From Argopecten irradians (Eukaryota; Mollusca; Bivalvia; Pectinida; Pectinidae), in assembly GCF_041381155.1 (NCBI RefSeq), contig NC_091138.1, positions 18,415,255 to 18,479,254 on the forward strand: DNA of 64,000 nt, read 5' to 3'. The notes beneath the pieces are model-generated. The model ran no database searches. It had not been told where the DNA came from and saw only the letters and a list, made by a program, of their open reading frames with translations. Each line of letters starts with the position of its first letter. Position 1 is the stretch's first letter. Below are positions 11,001 through 26,000 of the stretch, one piece after another. The position numbers and the translations under genes are program-made.

Positions 11001-14000
11001 ACAAACCTACCCGCTTTGTATTAAGCAATATGTTCACAGACCGATCGTCCTATTCTTGGACGTCGTCTGAATGACTACTATGTTCCCTTGTTTATACCAA
11101 TGTACCCATGTGCCTCCACCTACTTACACCAAGGCCAAACCTGACACTGTACCTTCATACCTGGTGACAATTCGCATAAAACGTCTTTACTCTGTTTACA
11201 TCAAAGCGTCAGTCTACATGTAAATATCCTGTTTACCATCTGGGTCTGTTTTCATTATTCTGGTTACGTAAGTTGTACATTAATTGTCGCGTCGGTCATA
11301 TTTCTTTTCTATGGAATAAAGAGACCATCCGTCGGATGGGATGTCACTTTGATTTGGTTTATTATAGTTACGTCCTATAACAGTCATGACAAGGCCATTT
11401 AAGGACGGCCTCCCGTATTTGTGGTTTTTTGCGAGTGTAAAGGGCGGGGTGCGTGTTTTGGGAGACTGTGGTATTGGTATTGTGTCTTCTTGTATAGTGG
11501 AACTGATGCACTTTCTATAGTGCTATATTACTGAAGCATGCCGCCAAAGACATCAAGTAACCTTAAAAGCTTTGGCGGCATGCTTCAGTGAGATAGAACA
11601 TTAAAAAAAACCAAGAAGAACATTATTGCAAGAAGACACAACAGGAATTTTAATATACCAAAGCCTTCCGAAATATGCAGACATTCAAACACGCAACATC
11701 GATACACTATAGGCTGTTCTTTAATTACCATATTGATTAACCTATTTAACGTTTCTTATTGAGCAGAAGTGAGTTGGGTGATTTTATTTAAAAATAAAAA
11801 TATTTGCATACTTGTACTCTTTTGATTTGTCAGAACTTTCAGTGAAAAAGCCGACATACCGCAGTCTCCCATTGCACACACTACATGACCACTCTGGCTG
11901 TTAATAGGACGTTAATTTAATCAAACAAACAAACAAAACGTATTATTACATGTCGCTTACGGCTTTCATCAAGCGTATCTGTACTGTTAATCTATTATCT
12001 ATTACGACCTGGTTTATCGCATATCAGGAAGTGTTGGTTAGAACCCGTTACAACAAAGGATTTAAGACGTATATCCTTTTGTTTGCCTGTTGATGTATAC
12101 CACTTTTTTCCTGTTAAAATATATAATCTTTTGAACGATTCCACCGTCATCTTGAAAAATTGGAGCTGCAGTTATTTACTTGTAGCTTGTTATTGTTATT
12201 CCAATTAACTTAAAAACAATAGTAGTCAACAATGATAACTGATTGATTCATTATACTTTACCTTGCAAGTAGGGCGTTAGAATTGTACCGGCTGCCCCTA
12301 TGCCATGATCGTAAAAGGCGATTTATTTAGAATCTTGTTTGACCTCTTCTTCCTAACTGACTCTCTTCTTTCTAACGCCCAATCTGAGACCGACTCTCGC
12401 CCTCAGCCCTTTGAGGAAGGTTCTGGGTTCTATCCCCTGGCCGAGACACACCACGGTATATAAAATTGGTAGTTAAAGTGAGTGGGACGTCTGGTTTGCC
12501 CCTTCTTATTATCAATTGACCGGATGAGGTATGCGGTCCGATGTCTTTGGTGGTATGCTTCAGTTAGGTAACACTATAAATAAGGTCAAGATTTCCACTA
12601 TCACAACGAGATACAACACCAATATACCACAGTCTCCAAAGCATACTGGCATTCATACATCGCAACATATTGCAAAAACCGAAGTTTCACAATTCCAATA
12701 TATATTTGTATGTTTAATTTTGAGTTGAATAAATCATCAAAATGTAGCTTTGTAATACATTATTCATCTGTTTACACAATTTTTCTGATTTCCCATGATT
12801 TTTCAGTGAAATACATATTTTATTATTCAAGAAGTTGCCTAAGTGTTATGAATGTTATCATTGATGTATGTTTACACCTTACTGTTTTAGTATCTTGGTA
12901 TACGGTTTGGCTTGGTGACACGAAGTATCGCCTCCATCATCTACATAATACAAATGGTAAGCTGCGTAATTTGTTGATAATATCTTGTGCTTGAGCAATT
13001 GATTGTCCTTCAATCCAGGTGCTCATGACCTTGAAAGATTTACACCTGACTTTAACAACCGGGGTGTGTGTCAGGAGATATTGACAATCTCATGCACTGT
13101 GACTTATGTCACGTTCCATGTTTCGTCTATTTATCTAAAAATAACAAGAGAATTACAAAACCGGTTTTTCCGAGTTCCACCATCAAAGCATATAACGATA
13201 CGATTAACGATTTAGAAACAAGTATGTTATCAGGAAGTAAAATATGTAAATAGAAATAAAATATCAGATGGATGACGATGACTATTATGCAATAAAGTTG
13301 AAATCCCTTTTTATATATAATTACAGATTCTCTACATGTCAATTGTACTCTACGCACCTTCCCTTGCCATCAATGCAGGTTAGTTACAAGACATACTGCG
13401 AAGTCGTTAAAAATTCCGTAATCCGTCGGAATTCCGTTTTCCGATATTTTTTACTTTTATCGTCATCTTCCAATGTTTAAAAGAATGCGGTGTAGTGGTT
13501 TATTTTCGTGGAAGGCATTGTTCGCGCACCGCCTATTTTAACAGTAATAAAATATACAGTCTGCAGGTTAAGTTGGCGAAAATCACTTAACGAAATATTA
13601 TCGCCCGCGAATAAAACCGACTGTACAGCAATCAATTCATCGTTATTTCTTTGTTTCCATAGTGACGGATTTTAGTTTGTGGGGCGCCATTTGGGCTGTT
13701 GGACTCGTCTGCATCTTCTACACAACATTGGTAAGTATAACAATACTGTACACAACAATAGGTGTCATCATAAAATATGTCTATACCAATATTCACTACT
13801 TCCCAGCATACATACGTACATAGCGGAAAAGGGACCCGAATTTAAGTTAAAGATGCTCCACCGAAAAATATATGATAATCATCATTTTAACAATAATTGG
13901 TGTCTAATCGTGTATATATATGTAACACAAAAAGTAATATAAAACAATCAATTTGCCTTTAGTGCATGCGAGATCAGTACTTCATTAAGGATATATTGCC

Positions 14001-17000
14001 ATGGATTTTTTTTTCGGGATGCAATTAATTATTTTTCATTTTTCAACTTGAAGTAAAATTATAAGCTCAAACTTTTCAATTGTGGTAATGGTGTAAAGTA
14101 CGAAACTTTTGTAACTGAAGAAAAATACTAAATCGTATCCTGTTTTTGATAGTGAAAATATACCATTTGTCAGTGGTGGAGCATCTTTAAAACTAAGATG
14201 ATAACTTCCATGAACGGTAAGAGGTGTTAAAATTACGCATAACGTCCTGTATTAACTCCTTTCTTACTACAAGTATTACTCATCGCATTTACAAGGAAAT
14301 ATAATTAGAAAATAAGACTTAACTTGCTTTTTATATCAAATAATTAGTATTAGACTTTTTAATTGACATATGATAACACGGGATGAGTCGTATAATGATC
14401 ATGTGATGAGAACAATACGCCTACATGCATATTACACAATAATCACAAGGAGCATTGCGTCGTAACTAGTCATAGCGGTAACTTGTACTAAATATTATTG
14501 TTCATTGTTTTCTTAATTTCTTTTTTGTTTATTATATCTCCCTTTCTTTAGTTGTTATTTATATTTTTTGTATTTCTTCCTTCCATTTTGTGATAGTTTA
14601 AGTCAGTTTTCACTTATATTAAACGTTACAGTAGGTGTAGTGCATACGATGATGTCTACACAAAGTGTATTGATGTCTGTTAACATTGCCGTGGTTCTGG
14701 CTTGTGATTGTGATTTCATTAATCATGTCGATTCTCACGTGACACCTAAAAATTTATAAAGCTAGTGTTATTTATTCGTTGTTATGTTGGTGCATTTTCT
14801 CGGTTTTTTTTTAAATTTCCGTTGTCAGTGTATTGTGACCGGATTGGATGTACCTGTTTGGTGTCTTCGGCAGCATGCATCAGTGAGATAGCACTATACA
14901 AAAATCAATGATTCCACTGTGACAAGTTGAAACAGCACGGATATATACTGCAGCCTCCCAAAACATGCATAACACATTGTACACATATGAGGCCGTCCTT
15001 ACATGATTATAGCTGTCAATAGGATGTTAAAGCTAACAAACCAAACCAAACATGTAAACCTTTTGCATGTGTTTGTATGTTCTCATTGATCGTTTGTATG
15101 TTCTCATACCTTTTGCATGTGTTTGTATGTTCTCATTGATCGTTTGTATGTTCTCATAGATCGTTTGTATTTGCATGTCTCTGGGTTTCGTCCCCCGGCC
15201 GAAACACACCATAGTCTATAAAAAGTGGCCGTTTTTTCTCTTGCATATTGCTCAACATAAAGGGAGTGGGACGACTGGTTCGCCCGTGTTCAGCATAATG
15301 TGTCCGAGATGGGATGTTATACTTGCTGTCCTTGACGGCATGTTTCGGTGATATAGCACTATAAAAAAAAGGGGGGGGGGGGTCCCGCTATACAAGAAGA
15401 CACAACACTAATATAACGCACCACGCACTTCAAATACGCACACACCACCATACATAGTAGGCCGTCCTTACATGACACTGGCGGTTGATAGACGTTAATT
15501 TAATCAAGCAAACAATTGTATGTATTTGTATGTTTACACTTATTTTTGTATGTTAATATGTTGTTTTGCCTTTATTTGACCAGGGTGGTATGAAGGCGGT
15601 GTTATGGACCGACACGTTCCAAGTCACTATGATGATAGCAGGGCTCCTGGCTGTCCTTATCCAAGGCTCTATCGAGGTAGGAGGATTCAGCAAGGCCTGG
15701 GAGATATCTCGTGCTAGCGGAAGAATATGGTTTACAGAGTGAGTACATTTACTAAACAACTTTTAAATTTAGTGAATATTCACCTGCACTGAACTATTCT
15801 CAAAGTAAAATGAGACTAATTGTTATTGATTAACAAATGATATTACTATTATCCAATTAAATTCTTCGTTATCCCATAACTATACATATAGTTCATGGAA
15901 ACTCAAGCGCTAAATTCCATAATAGTTTAACACCTACAGCACCTCATTTGCCATCTACAGCTCTTGAATTCGATTGGTTGCATATCACTTTCGACTTCTG
16001 ACTACATTTCTGTTTTAATTTTGATCATAAAGTTTAAATTAAGCATAATATTGGCGACTCTCTATCATATGTATGACCAATATGTGATATATAGGTTCCT
16101 TATTTTGATCTTTGGTCAATTGATTTTCAATTTTTTGGTCTCACCTGCATTTACCACGTGAAATGCCATTAGTATCAACGACGTATAACAGAATTGGCAA
16201 CAAGTATCTCAATGCATTGGTAAACGGGGTAAACAAACTATTAATATTATTTTTCTAGTATTATTATCCTTCTCAAATATGAAATATCTACGTTACAGCT
16301 TTGATCCTGACCCGATCGTGCGCCACAGTTTTTGGACGTGTATATTCGGGGGTGCCTTTACCTGGTTGTCTGTTTACGGTGCTAATCAGGCTCAGATTCA
16401 ACGAGCCATTACCTGCCCTACTGTGAGGAAGGCACAATAGTGAGTATTGATATTACTTCTTAATCTAATCCGATAAAAGGTATCACGTGTATTGTGATAT
16501 AAATCTGTAATGTGTTGTTATGATGCTAATTCTTATTTTTAGAGTTCGGCTCAACAAAAATTTGACCTAGATTCTCATTGACTTCATATTATGAAAAAAA
16601 ACTAATATAACATGCTTAACTGAAGAGATAAAACTGCTTAGAAACCAAATGAAAATCGAATCATGTTGAGAACTTTTTTGCGATAATATCAAGTAAAGGA
16701 CTTTTTAATTATGAAATATTTCGTTATCAAGGTAACAGCAATAAAGAAATAAATACATGTAATTCCTTTTAATGCAAATATTACGCTCTCTTACGTTTCG
16801 ATAGCCATATATTAAAGGATTAAAACAACTTGCCTTGGTAGACGTTAAGAAACAGTTATTTTTGTTCCATATGTGGTATTTAGACAGGTTGACTGCGATA
16901 ACATTAAATGCAAATACAAATATGTCTTTAAATACCATTTTTAACTTAATCACCAAGTGAGGATGCAGTTCGTGCAGTACCGCTATAATCATATTGGAGG

Positions 17001-20000
17001 AAAATAGGACAAATAAAACGCTTATAAAACTTATTAAATAATTAAGCTTTGCTAGTATCGAGCATTTTCTTTCAATAGCGTAAAAAATACATACGTCATT
17101 TGTAACGTCGCCTCTAATAGAACGTTGCAATGATTTCAATGAAAAAATAGTCTCTCATGGAAGCTGGAATTGTACGGTATTCGATTGAATATATTCAACT
17201 GTTTTATGGAGATATAACAAAAAACATATAATGTACTTAATAAACCGCTTATAATTAAAAGATCTTAAACATCGAATTTTATTGTTTTGTGTAATCCTTT
17301 GATAGCAATGTTCCTTTTTTAAATGTCGATTTCTGCATCTCATTTCGTTACAATTCACACACACTCAATAATTTTATATTTTCTTCTCGGCTATTAAAAT
17401 TCCTAGGATATATATTTAGATATGCTCAAATTTTTATCACATAAAAAAAGTTTTATCACATAATCCGCCAGTGATTTCGCCCGTGTAATATTTTTGTGTA
17501 TGTCACTAGTGTAATATGACCTGGGCGATTTTCATTGGCTAGAAATCATTGTGACGTCAGACAACAACAATAATAAAATGTCAGAAAAAATGACGTGACG
17601 TCAGGACTAAAAGGCGGCCTCTGCTCGATTTTCGGAATACATTTTGACGTGGAATTCTTTGTTATGTAGGTATCTGTACATATACGATAAAAAGTATCTC
17701 CAATTTGTGTACATTTCATATTAGATTTTATGAAACTCGTCTCGAAGTTTTAATTTTTGCTCGCCAAGGCTCGCAAAAAAATTTCTTAGAACCGTTTCAA
17801 AAAATCTCGTAAGAAATAAACCCTCATGTAAGATCCTATATATATTTTCTGTATTATGTATTGTACGAGGTCCATATTGGTTTATATTCCCTGGTCTGTG
17901 TGTTGGGGTGCTCTAAGTTATATTTTTTCTGTATTAAATATTTTACAGTGCCTATTGGTTTAACTTCCCTGGCCTGTGTGTGATCCTCATTCTCTGTGCT
18001 CTCATTGGTACTGTTATATATGCTTTCTACGAGACCTGTGATCCCAAGTCCTTCGGTCTAATCAGCGCTTCTGATCAGGTAAGTCCTCGTGTTTGGAGCG
18101 CACACGTCCTTCGGTCTCACCAGCGCTTCTGATCAGGTAAGTCCTCGTGTTTAGAGCGCACACGTCCTTCGGTCTAACCAGCGCTTCTGATCAGGTAAGT
18201 ACTCGAGTTTATATACTATGATATACAACATTTCTCATTTTCGTTATTTACAACAGTTACTAACTGACAATCGTGTATCCATAAATGTATTTTGTACTAT
18301 TATTCGCGAAACATTTAGAATTCGCGTTCGAGCTCTCCCGTGAGAGAACTCGAAATCTTAGTCCGAGGGTAAGATTCTTATGTTGTCAAACACGAGGCTA
18401 TGACGAGTATTTCACAGCTTAAGGATCTTGTCCCGAGTGTTGAGACCTCCTGTCTCACCCCAGAGAGGGCGAATGATTCTTTTTATCTTGCCCTGTGTGA
18501 GCACGTGCAAAGATCTCGTGTATTTTATCTTTACCATAACAGGGCGAGATAGAAAAAATGCGGGTATCCCTGTCCGCGGTAAGAGAAAGACTCTTTTTTA
18601 TGCATTCTTACTTAGTTCTGTTTTGCTTTTCGAAATAAGACAACATTCAAACTTACAGCATTTTTTCTACTGCAAATATTTCAACGATATTTAAATATTA
18701 TGGAAAGATGTACCATTTTAATATCAATTACGTATCCAAACCAGTAATTATATCTTTATCACTACCACCATAGAGAATATCCAGCTTGTCCTTGTCGTCA
18801 ACATATCAATAAAAACTAGTATAATCGTTATGATCGAAGAACTAAAACTTTATATTATTTATAATTATCAGTGGATCATGATCATTTAAATTAGAAATCG
18901 CCTTATACAGGAAATTTTGCAGCGATAAATTAAACCTTTGTATCATACAATGTGTCTCTGAATTCATACGCAAAACAAAAATACTTGATATGTAATTGAT
19001 TTCATACTAATTGTCTCAACTATGTAATGCGGTTTATACTGTACTATGTATCTTTCTCAAATCTAATCTTAAAGTGAGGATATTTCTAGAAAAACTCCAA
19101 TATATGGTATATATGCCTGAAGTATGGATACTTTATACTAATGGTAGTGTAAAAGCATTAAGTTTGGTAAAAAAGGGTACGAGTTCAACAATTACATGTA
19201 GCCACAACACGAATATACCGTAGCCTCCCAAAAACAGACATGCACAGGCCGCAACACCTTGCACTATTGCCTATACGTGATTCTTAATAATTCCATTTCT
19301 AATTATATTTGCATTGAATCAGCTCCGTATAAATGCAGTTTACTAACTATTGCCAATCAGTGATCATTCTAAATTTTTTTTTTTTTTTTATAAAGCATCT
19401 CCCCTATCCTCGACATTTCTGAGGATCTTGTCAATGCATTTTGCCGAGGTGCCATCAAGAATTTCATGTCCAGATTGCAGTTGAAAGAGAAATAAAACTG
19501 GTTCTATGGCAACAATTATGCAATCATTTGTATCATGAAATTATGTATTGACAAATGATAGCAGTCGATAATGAAACCTACAGACAACTAGCTGCTAAAC
19601 TTTTGAAATTTTATTATAATATAATGCAGAATTTATATACAAAGATCTCTGTTGAAAAAAAACAAATCAGACTTTTGTTTAGAAAGAGATTTTTGCACAA
19701 ACCAAGTTCATACAGCTAAAGGGGCATAATTCAAGTATATATATATATATAGAAAGAAACTCAATTTAACAAAGCATGACAATTTATTGACTCGTGCCCT
19801 CTCCGGGCCTCGAACTCACGATCTACGGCACCCAGTCGCCTAGGCAAACAGACATGCGCCTTCTACCACTGTGCCACATCCACATCCCCTATATTTATTT
19901 CACTGGGAGATATAGATTTGTATTGAGTCAGCTTTATATGATATAGTTTAAAGAAATATATAAAAATGTTTAGGTTATTTAGTGCAAACCACATGTTTCA

Positions 20001-23000
20001 TAAGGAGGTTCTCCCAATAACTTCTCGTTATATTCATTTATACAATTTCAGTGGTTGTATCCTTTATCAGGGGTTCAATTCATAACAACATAATTGGTTT
20101 TTTGCCTTCAATTTGCTGTCTGTAATCAAATCAATTAGGGGATAAAGAAATTTGTTTTAAAAATATTAATTACATGATGTGAAGATTATTCATCTTACTT
20201 TAATCTTTCATAGATTGTCTAAATGATATACCATTGATGTTGCAGTTACTTCCCCTGTTTGTAATGGACGTGCTCGGTCACATACCCGGTATTCCTGGAC
20301 TTTTTATATCATGTCTCTTCAGTGGTGCCCTCAGGTAAGTTTTACATATTATAGTTATATGTATTGATCATTTCCTTCCCCAGTCTCCTTTAGGCTTTGT
20401 TTGTTTGTTTGTTTGTTTAATTAACGTCCTATGAACAGCCATGGTCATGTAAGGATGGCCTCCCATGTATGTGGTGTGTTGCGTGTATGTTTGCAAGATG
20501 CGTGGTTTTGGAGACTACGGTATATTCATGTTGTGTCTTCTTGTATAGTGGAACTGTTGCCCTTTTTATAGTGCTATATCACTGACGCATGCCGCCGAAG
20601 ACACCAAGCAACACACCCTACTACTTTAGGCATTGTCACTTCTAATGAAATAACCGTCAATAATATAGAGAGTTTTAATTCCATAACTGTTCTTGTGAGT
20701 TTTTACTCTGCGAAACTCCTGATAGAATAATCAAACTTAAACAATGAATTGTATTCCATAACTGATAATGCATGTGTAGCAGGCAAATATTTCTGGCGTT
20801 TTATTTTATGTTTGACTGAAATCAAGGAATTCAGAACACTAGGGAAATATTAGACTCTTACGTTAGTACCATATTTGCATAGATGAATCAGTGTACCGCG
20901 AAAGTAATCCTCCGAAAATTGGTTCAGTTACCGAAACTGTGATAAATGGACCCTACGAATTTGTACAGTAATCTACTGAGAGTAGATGTTTTGTCATACA
21001 AGTTAAACGTTTCCAATACTACATCTTTTCTCGAATTTCTGCATTCCATTTTAAACATAATGTTATTCCCATGTCGCAGCACCCTCTCCTCCGGTTTAAA
21101 TTCCATCGCCGCTGTCATTCTGGAAGACTGTGTAAAACTTTTCTGTTTCAAAGAAATGTCAGAGATGAGAGCTACATTTGCTTCTAAGATTCTTGGTATG
21201 TACTGAATTAGTTGATTTGAAATTTCATTGACTTAAGCGGTTTTTGAGAAGAGTTCGAAAATGTAATTGTGTATGGACACATAACGGATGGTGACGGACA
21301 AAACGCGATTGCAATGATAAAATACATATATATTTAGCCATATTGGCATCTCGTTATAATATACTTTATTTACACTCTTACATTATCTTGGGATATGACT
21401 TTTTTTAAAAACATAAATAATAATGAAATGTTCATGTATGACAAGAACAAAAAGATTAACATTCAACTTAACATCTCATCATATTCTAAAGAGGGAATTA
21501 TATATTCATAATGAATATTAAAAACAGTACATTTAATTATCTGCCTTTTTGTGTTCTCAGCCACGTACTGTAATGATAATGTATATTAAAAATAGAACAT
21601 TTATGTCTTTTTGTTTGAAAATCACGTATTGCAATCAAGTTTTAAAACAATACATTTGATAATCTGCCTTTACATTTAATAGCCGTCGTGTTCGGGTTTA
21701 TCTGTATCGGATTGACGTACGTAGCCTCACTCTTGGGAAGTGTTTTACAGGTAAGCATCATTATAGGTATCTTTTTATGATTATCATTGGTTTCTTTAGA
21801 TTAAATATAAGGAAGCCGTGCATTCTGTGAGTTTAATGTCAAGAAAACCAAGCGAGACTGAGATACAGAATCCCAGATTAGTGTATTTATCTAAGAAATA
21901 ATTCTGTGTTCCTGTCAGCGATTAAATCTCTGATGGCTCAAATCAATTTGGTAAAGTTCTTACCTTTTATTAAAACATGTTGTTATCGCTTGTCACACCA
22001 TGTTTTGCTTTGATGGGATTTTTCAGGCAGCCCTAGCCCTCTTTGGGGTCATTGGAGGACCACTGTTAGGGGTGTTTACACTTGGCATGCTGTTCCCTTG
22101 GGCCAATCAAAAGGTAAATACGTTACGTAATTGCATTAGTGATCAAACAGGAAATGCCATTCTGGCGTTGCATTGGCCAATCAGAAATAAGGTTAAAATC
22201 ATGGTGATCTATTGTGATAATTGGTTGTCCGTCGTCTTCCATTAACTATTGCTTGTGAATACGATAACTTGGGTAAATATTCACCGAGCTGAATGAAACT
22301 AAGTATGCAGACTCACATTGGTAAGATCTCGGACGAGTTCAAAAATATAACTTTCGATAGTTTATTTTGCTTTGCAATAATAAACACTTTTGGACCTCAC
22401 TATAAGATATTATCGAGCTTAATGAAACTCTATAGGTAGCCTTTTGTAAATAATAATTTGTTTTACATTGTCAACACAATAATTTGCTGCCTAACATCAG
22501 TAGCGTCTTGGAAGAGTTTATAAATAAATATTACTTTACATCGATTGCAAAACAAGTTATACAACTCTAGATTGCCCGGATTTAATCAGGCAGGTGACTC
22601 ATGTAACCTTTTGAGGTCCTTGCCGAGGATCGAACCCCGGCAGGCTAGGTGAAAGATGTGCGGCTTAACCACAAACACCACCCGATCAAAGGAGTTCGTA
22701 AATGGTTTGTCAGAAACTTTGGCCTTGAGTTGAGCGTTCGCCGCTGTGAGGAAGACTCTGGGTTCTGTCCCCTGGCCGAGACACACCAAAGTCTATAAAA
22801 GTGGTAGTTTCTGCTCCTGCTTAGCGTTCAGCGTACAGAGAGTGGGACGACTGGTTCGCCTGTTGTCAGTATACTGTGACCGGGTGGGATGTGTTGTTGG
22901 TGTCTTCGGCGGCATGTTTCAGTGATATAACACTATAAAAAGGGCAACAGTTCCACTATACAAGAAGACACAACATGAATATACCGCAGTCTCCCAAAAC

Positions 23001-26000
23001 CACACCCCGCACAACATACACGCAACACACTGCATACATGGGAGGCCGTCTTTACATAACCATAGCTGTTAATAGGACGTTAATTTTTGTTTGTTTGTTT
23101 GTTTGATTTATCAAACAAACAAACATGTCAGAAACCTGTGAAAAATTTGTTGAAACAATCCTGTTAACAGCTTTGTATCATATGTCATAATCAGGTGGCC
23201 TTTAAGGCCCACGTGATCCGTGTTAAAACTAAAACATTCATAGAAACTAAACCTTGAAAAATGATTGTAAACGTAATTTTACATTGACTTTTTGTTTTAA
23301 ATCTCAACTTTAGGTGACTCTACCGCTTCGTAATTTTCTGCATATCAACAAAGAATGACGTTGAAATATATATAAACACAGTCGCCTATTTCCGCTTATA
23401 GTAAAAGTAAAAATGTTTAATGGTATATACATGTAGTTGTTTTGGGTTATTTATTCAATGTCACGAATTCGCAAGGCTAGGATTGGTTTCTAGCTCTAGC
23501 AGTAATTCAATGCACCGCAATTAGCATTAACGTTAATAAGAAACTAATCATCTGACAGTTATTGGAAACCATATTTATCTGTCATCTAAACTGCATTCAT
23601 TACAATTATATCCTACTATTTGGTAAGAATTTACATTTGTTTGTTTGTTTGTTTGATTAATTAACGTCCTATTAACAGCTATGGTCATGTAAGGACGGCC
23701 TCCCATGTATGCAGTGTGTTGCGTGTATGTTGTGCGAGGTGCGTGTTTTGGGAGACTGCGGTATATTCGTGTTGTGTCTTCTTGTATAGTGGAACTGTTG
23801 CCCTTTTTATAGTGCTATATCACTGAAGCATGCCAATTATATCCTACTATTTGGTAAGAATTTACAAAACCAAAACAGTTGATTTATATCTTCGCTTTCT
23901 ATTAGGCTTGCCTAAATTTATATTACATCATGAAGTGAAATATCAAAGTCACGGAATTTGATTGAATACGATCAGTGAGTGCTTGGCGTTTGTGGATATC
24001 GTGGCTATTTCTCAGAAAAGCGTAGATTTACAAAGACATTTTTTGTAAATTTAAGGGTGCTGTCACAGGAATGGTCACTAGTCTGGCATTCATGCTGTGG
24101 ATCAGTATCGGTTATCAGATCCATAAACCGAAGGTAGCAACTTTCTCTCCCATAAACGTTACCGGATGTAATTGGAACCTCACCACCACTCCAGCCAGCG
24201 TCACCTCCGCCATCGTCACAACAACAGTCGCGGGCTTAGCCACAACCACACCAGCTGCACAGGATACTGGAACGTGAGTTTTTTGTTTTGTATGAGAAGC
24301 ATTATGAGACTATTGTTGCCGGTTCCCACATGTTATTACATTGACTTGAGCTACTGTTAGTAACAGTGACCGTCATAGTTTGACCCCAATCAATAATTTT
24401 GTTTGTTTGTCAATCTGACAAAAATACAGATCCTTATTATCACTACATTGATAAGAGGATATGACAACATCCCATTAGGGACATTCTGGTGACCTTTGGA
24501 AATGACCAATCAAATTGCTGCTGCAAGAATCTTGACTAGAGACGAAATAGTTTGAAAAAGCTACCAGAATTAATTCCTGTATATAGTCATATCGCTCAAA
24601 GAGCACAACAAAGCTTAATGTATATGTATACTGGGACGAAATTGACAAAACAAGAGGCCCAGAGGGCCTGTATCGCTCGCCTGGTTTGCAATGTTCTGAA
24701 TACAGGTTCATTGTTCTTTCCTGAAAGAAAATTGAATATTTACCTCTACTTCCACTATTAGGCACCACCCCTACTGTCCCTTGGGGTGGGGGGGGGTAAG
24801 GTGGTCAGAGCTAATAGTTATATAAACTCTGTTCCCCTTCCCCTAAAGATGTTTCTGACCAAATTTGGTTTCAATCCATGCAGAACTCTAGGAATAGAAG
24901 CGATTTATAGGATTTACCTCGATTTCCCCGATTCAGCCCCGCCCCTCCTACCCCGGGGGGTCAGAGCCAAAATTTATACAAACTTTGTTCCTCTTTCCCC
25001 AAGGATGTTTTTGGCCAAATTTGGTTTCAATTCATGCAGAATTCTAGAACAAGTAGCGATTTATAGGATTTACCTCTATTTCCTCTATTGGACCACGCCC
25101 CTCCTGCCCCCGGGGGGTCAGTCAAAATTTCTACAAACTCTGTTCCCCTTCCCCAAAGAATGATTTTAGCCAAATTTGGTTTCAATCTATGCAGAACACA
25201 AGGACTAGTAGCGATTTATAGGATTTACCTCTATTTCCCCTATTTGGCCCCTACCCCTCCTGACCCCGGAGGGACAGAGCCAAAATGTATATAAACTCTG
25301 TTCGCCTTTCCCCAAGGATTTTGCTGTCCAAATTTGGTTTCAATCCATTCAGAACTCTAGGACTAGTAGCAATTTATAGGATTTACCTCTATTTCCCCTA
25401 TTGGGTCACACCCCTCCTGCCCCCGGGGGTCAGAGCCAAAAGTTATCCAAAGCCTGTTTCCCTTCCTTCAAGGAAGTTTGTGACCAAATTTGGTTTCAAT
25501 CCATGCAGAACACTAGGACTAGTAGCGATTTATAGGATTTACCTATTTCCGCTATTGGGCTCTGCCCCCGGGGAGTCTGAGCCAAAATTTATACAAACTA
25601 TGATCCCCTTCCCCCAAGGATGTTTCTGGCCAAATTGGGTTTGAATCCATGCAGAACTCATGTTCAGACAAGTAGCGATTTTAAGGAAATGTTGACGGAC
25701 GGACGACGGACGCTGCGCCATGACATAAGCTCACCGGCCCTTCGGGCCAGGTGAGCTAAAGAAAATGAATTTGATCTGTAACACGTGGTAAAAAGGTCAT
25801 CCGAACATGACCTCTGATGGGACGTAGTCAGATCCTTTATTAAACATAGAGGTTATAAGGATCTTTTTTAATTAGATTGGTTTGTTTGTTGTTTATTTTA
25901 AAGTCCTATTAACAGCAAGGGTCATGTAAGGACGACCTCCCATGTATGCAGTGTGTAGCGTGTGTGGAGTGCGGGGTGCGTGTTTTGGGAGACTGTGGTA

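Larger units (their letters stand above)
8393..12890 (+). other. Gene A intron 1 (about 4.5 kb)
   Basis: Between exons 1 and 2 of gene A; holds at least five SINE R1 copies in both orientations and the 104-bp tandem duplication. No alternative exon was recognised. Confidence 0.8.

Noticed and set aside
16705..17364. Minus-strand open frames of 144 and 69 codons in gene A intron 6
   Set aside because: No domain, no matching splice sites or repeat family; composition matches intron background.
24786..25644. Overlapping open frames of 119-125 codons with repeated [15 protein letters not shown] peptides
   Set aside because: Produced by the 155-bp tandem units of a mobile element; the repetition reflects DNA units, not a repeat protein.
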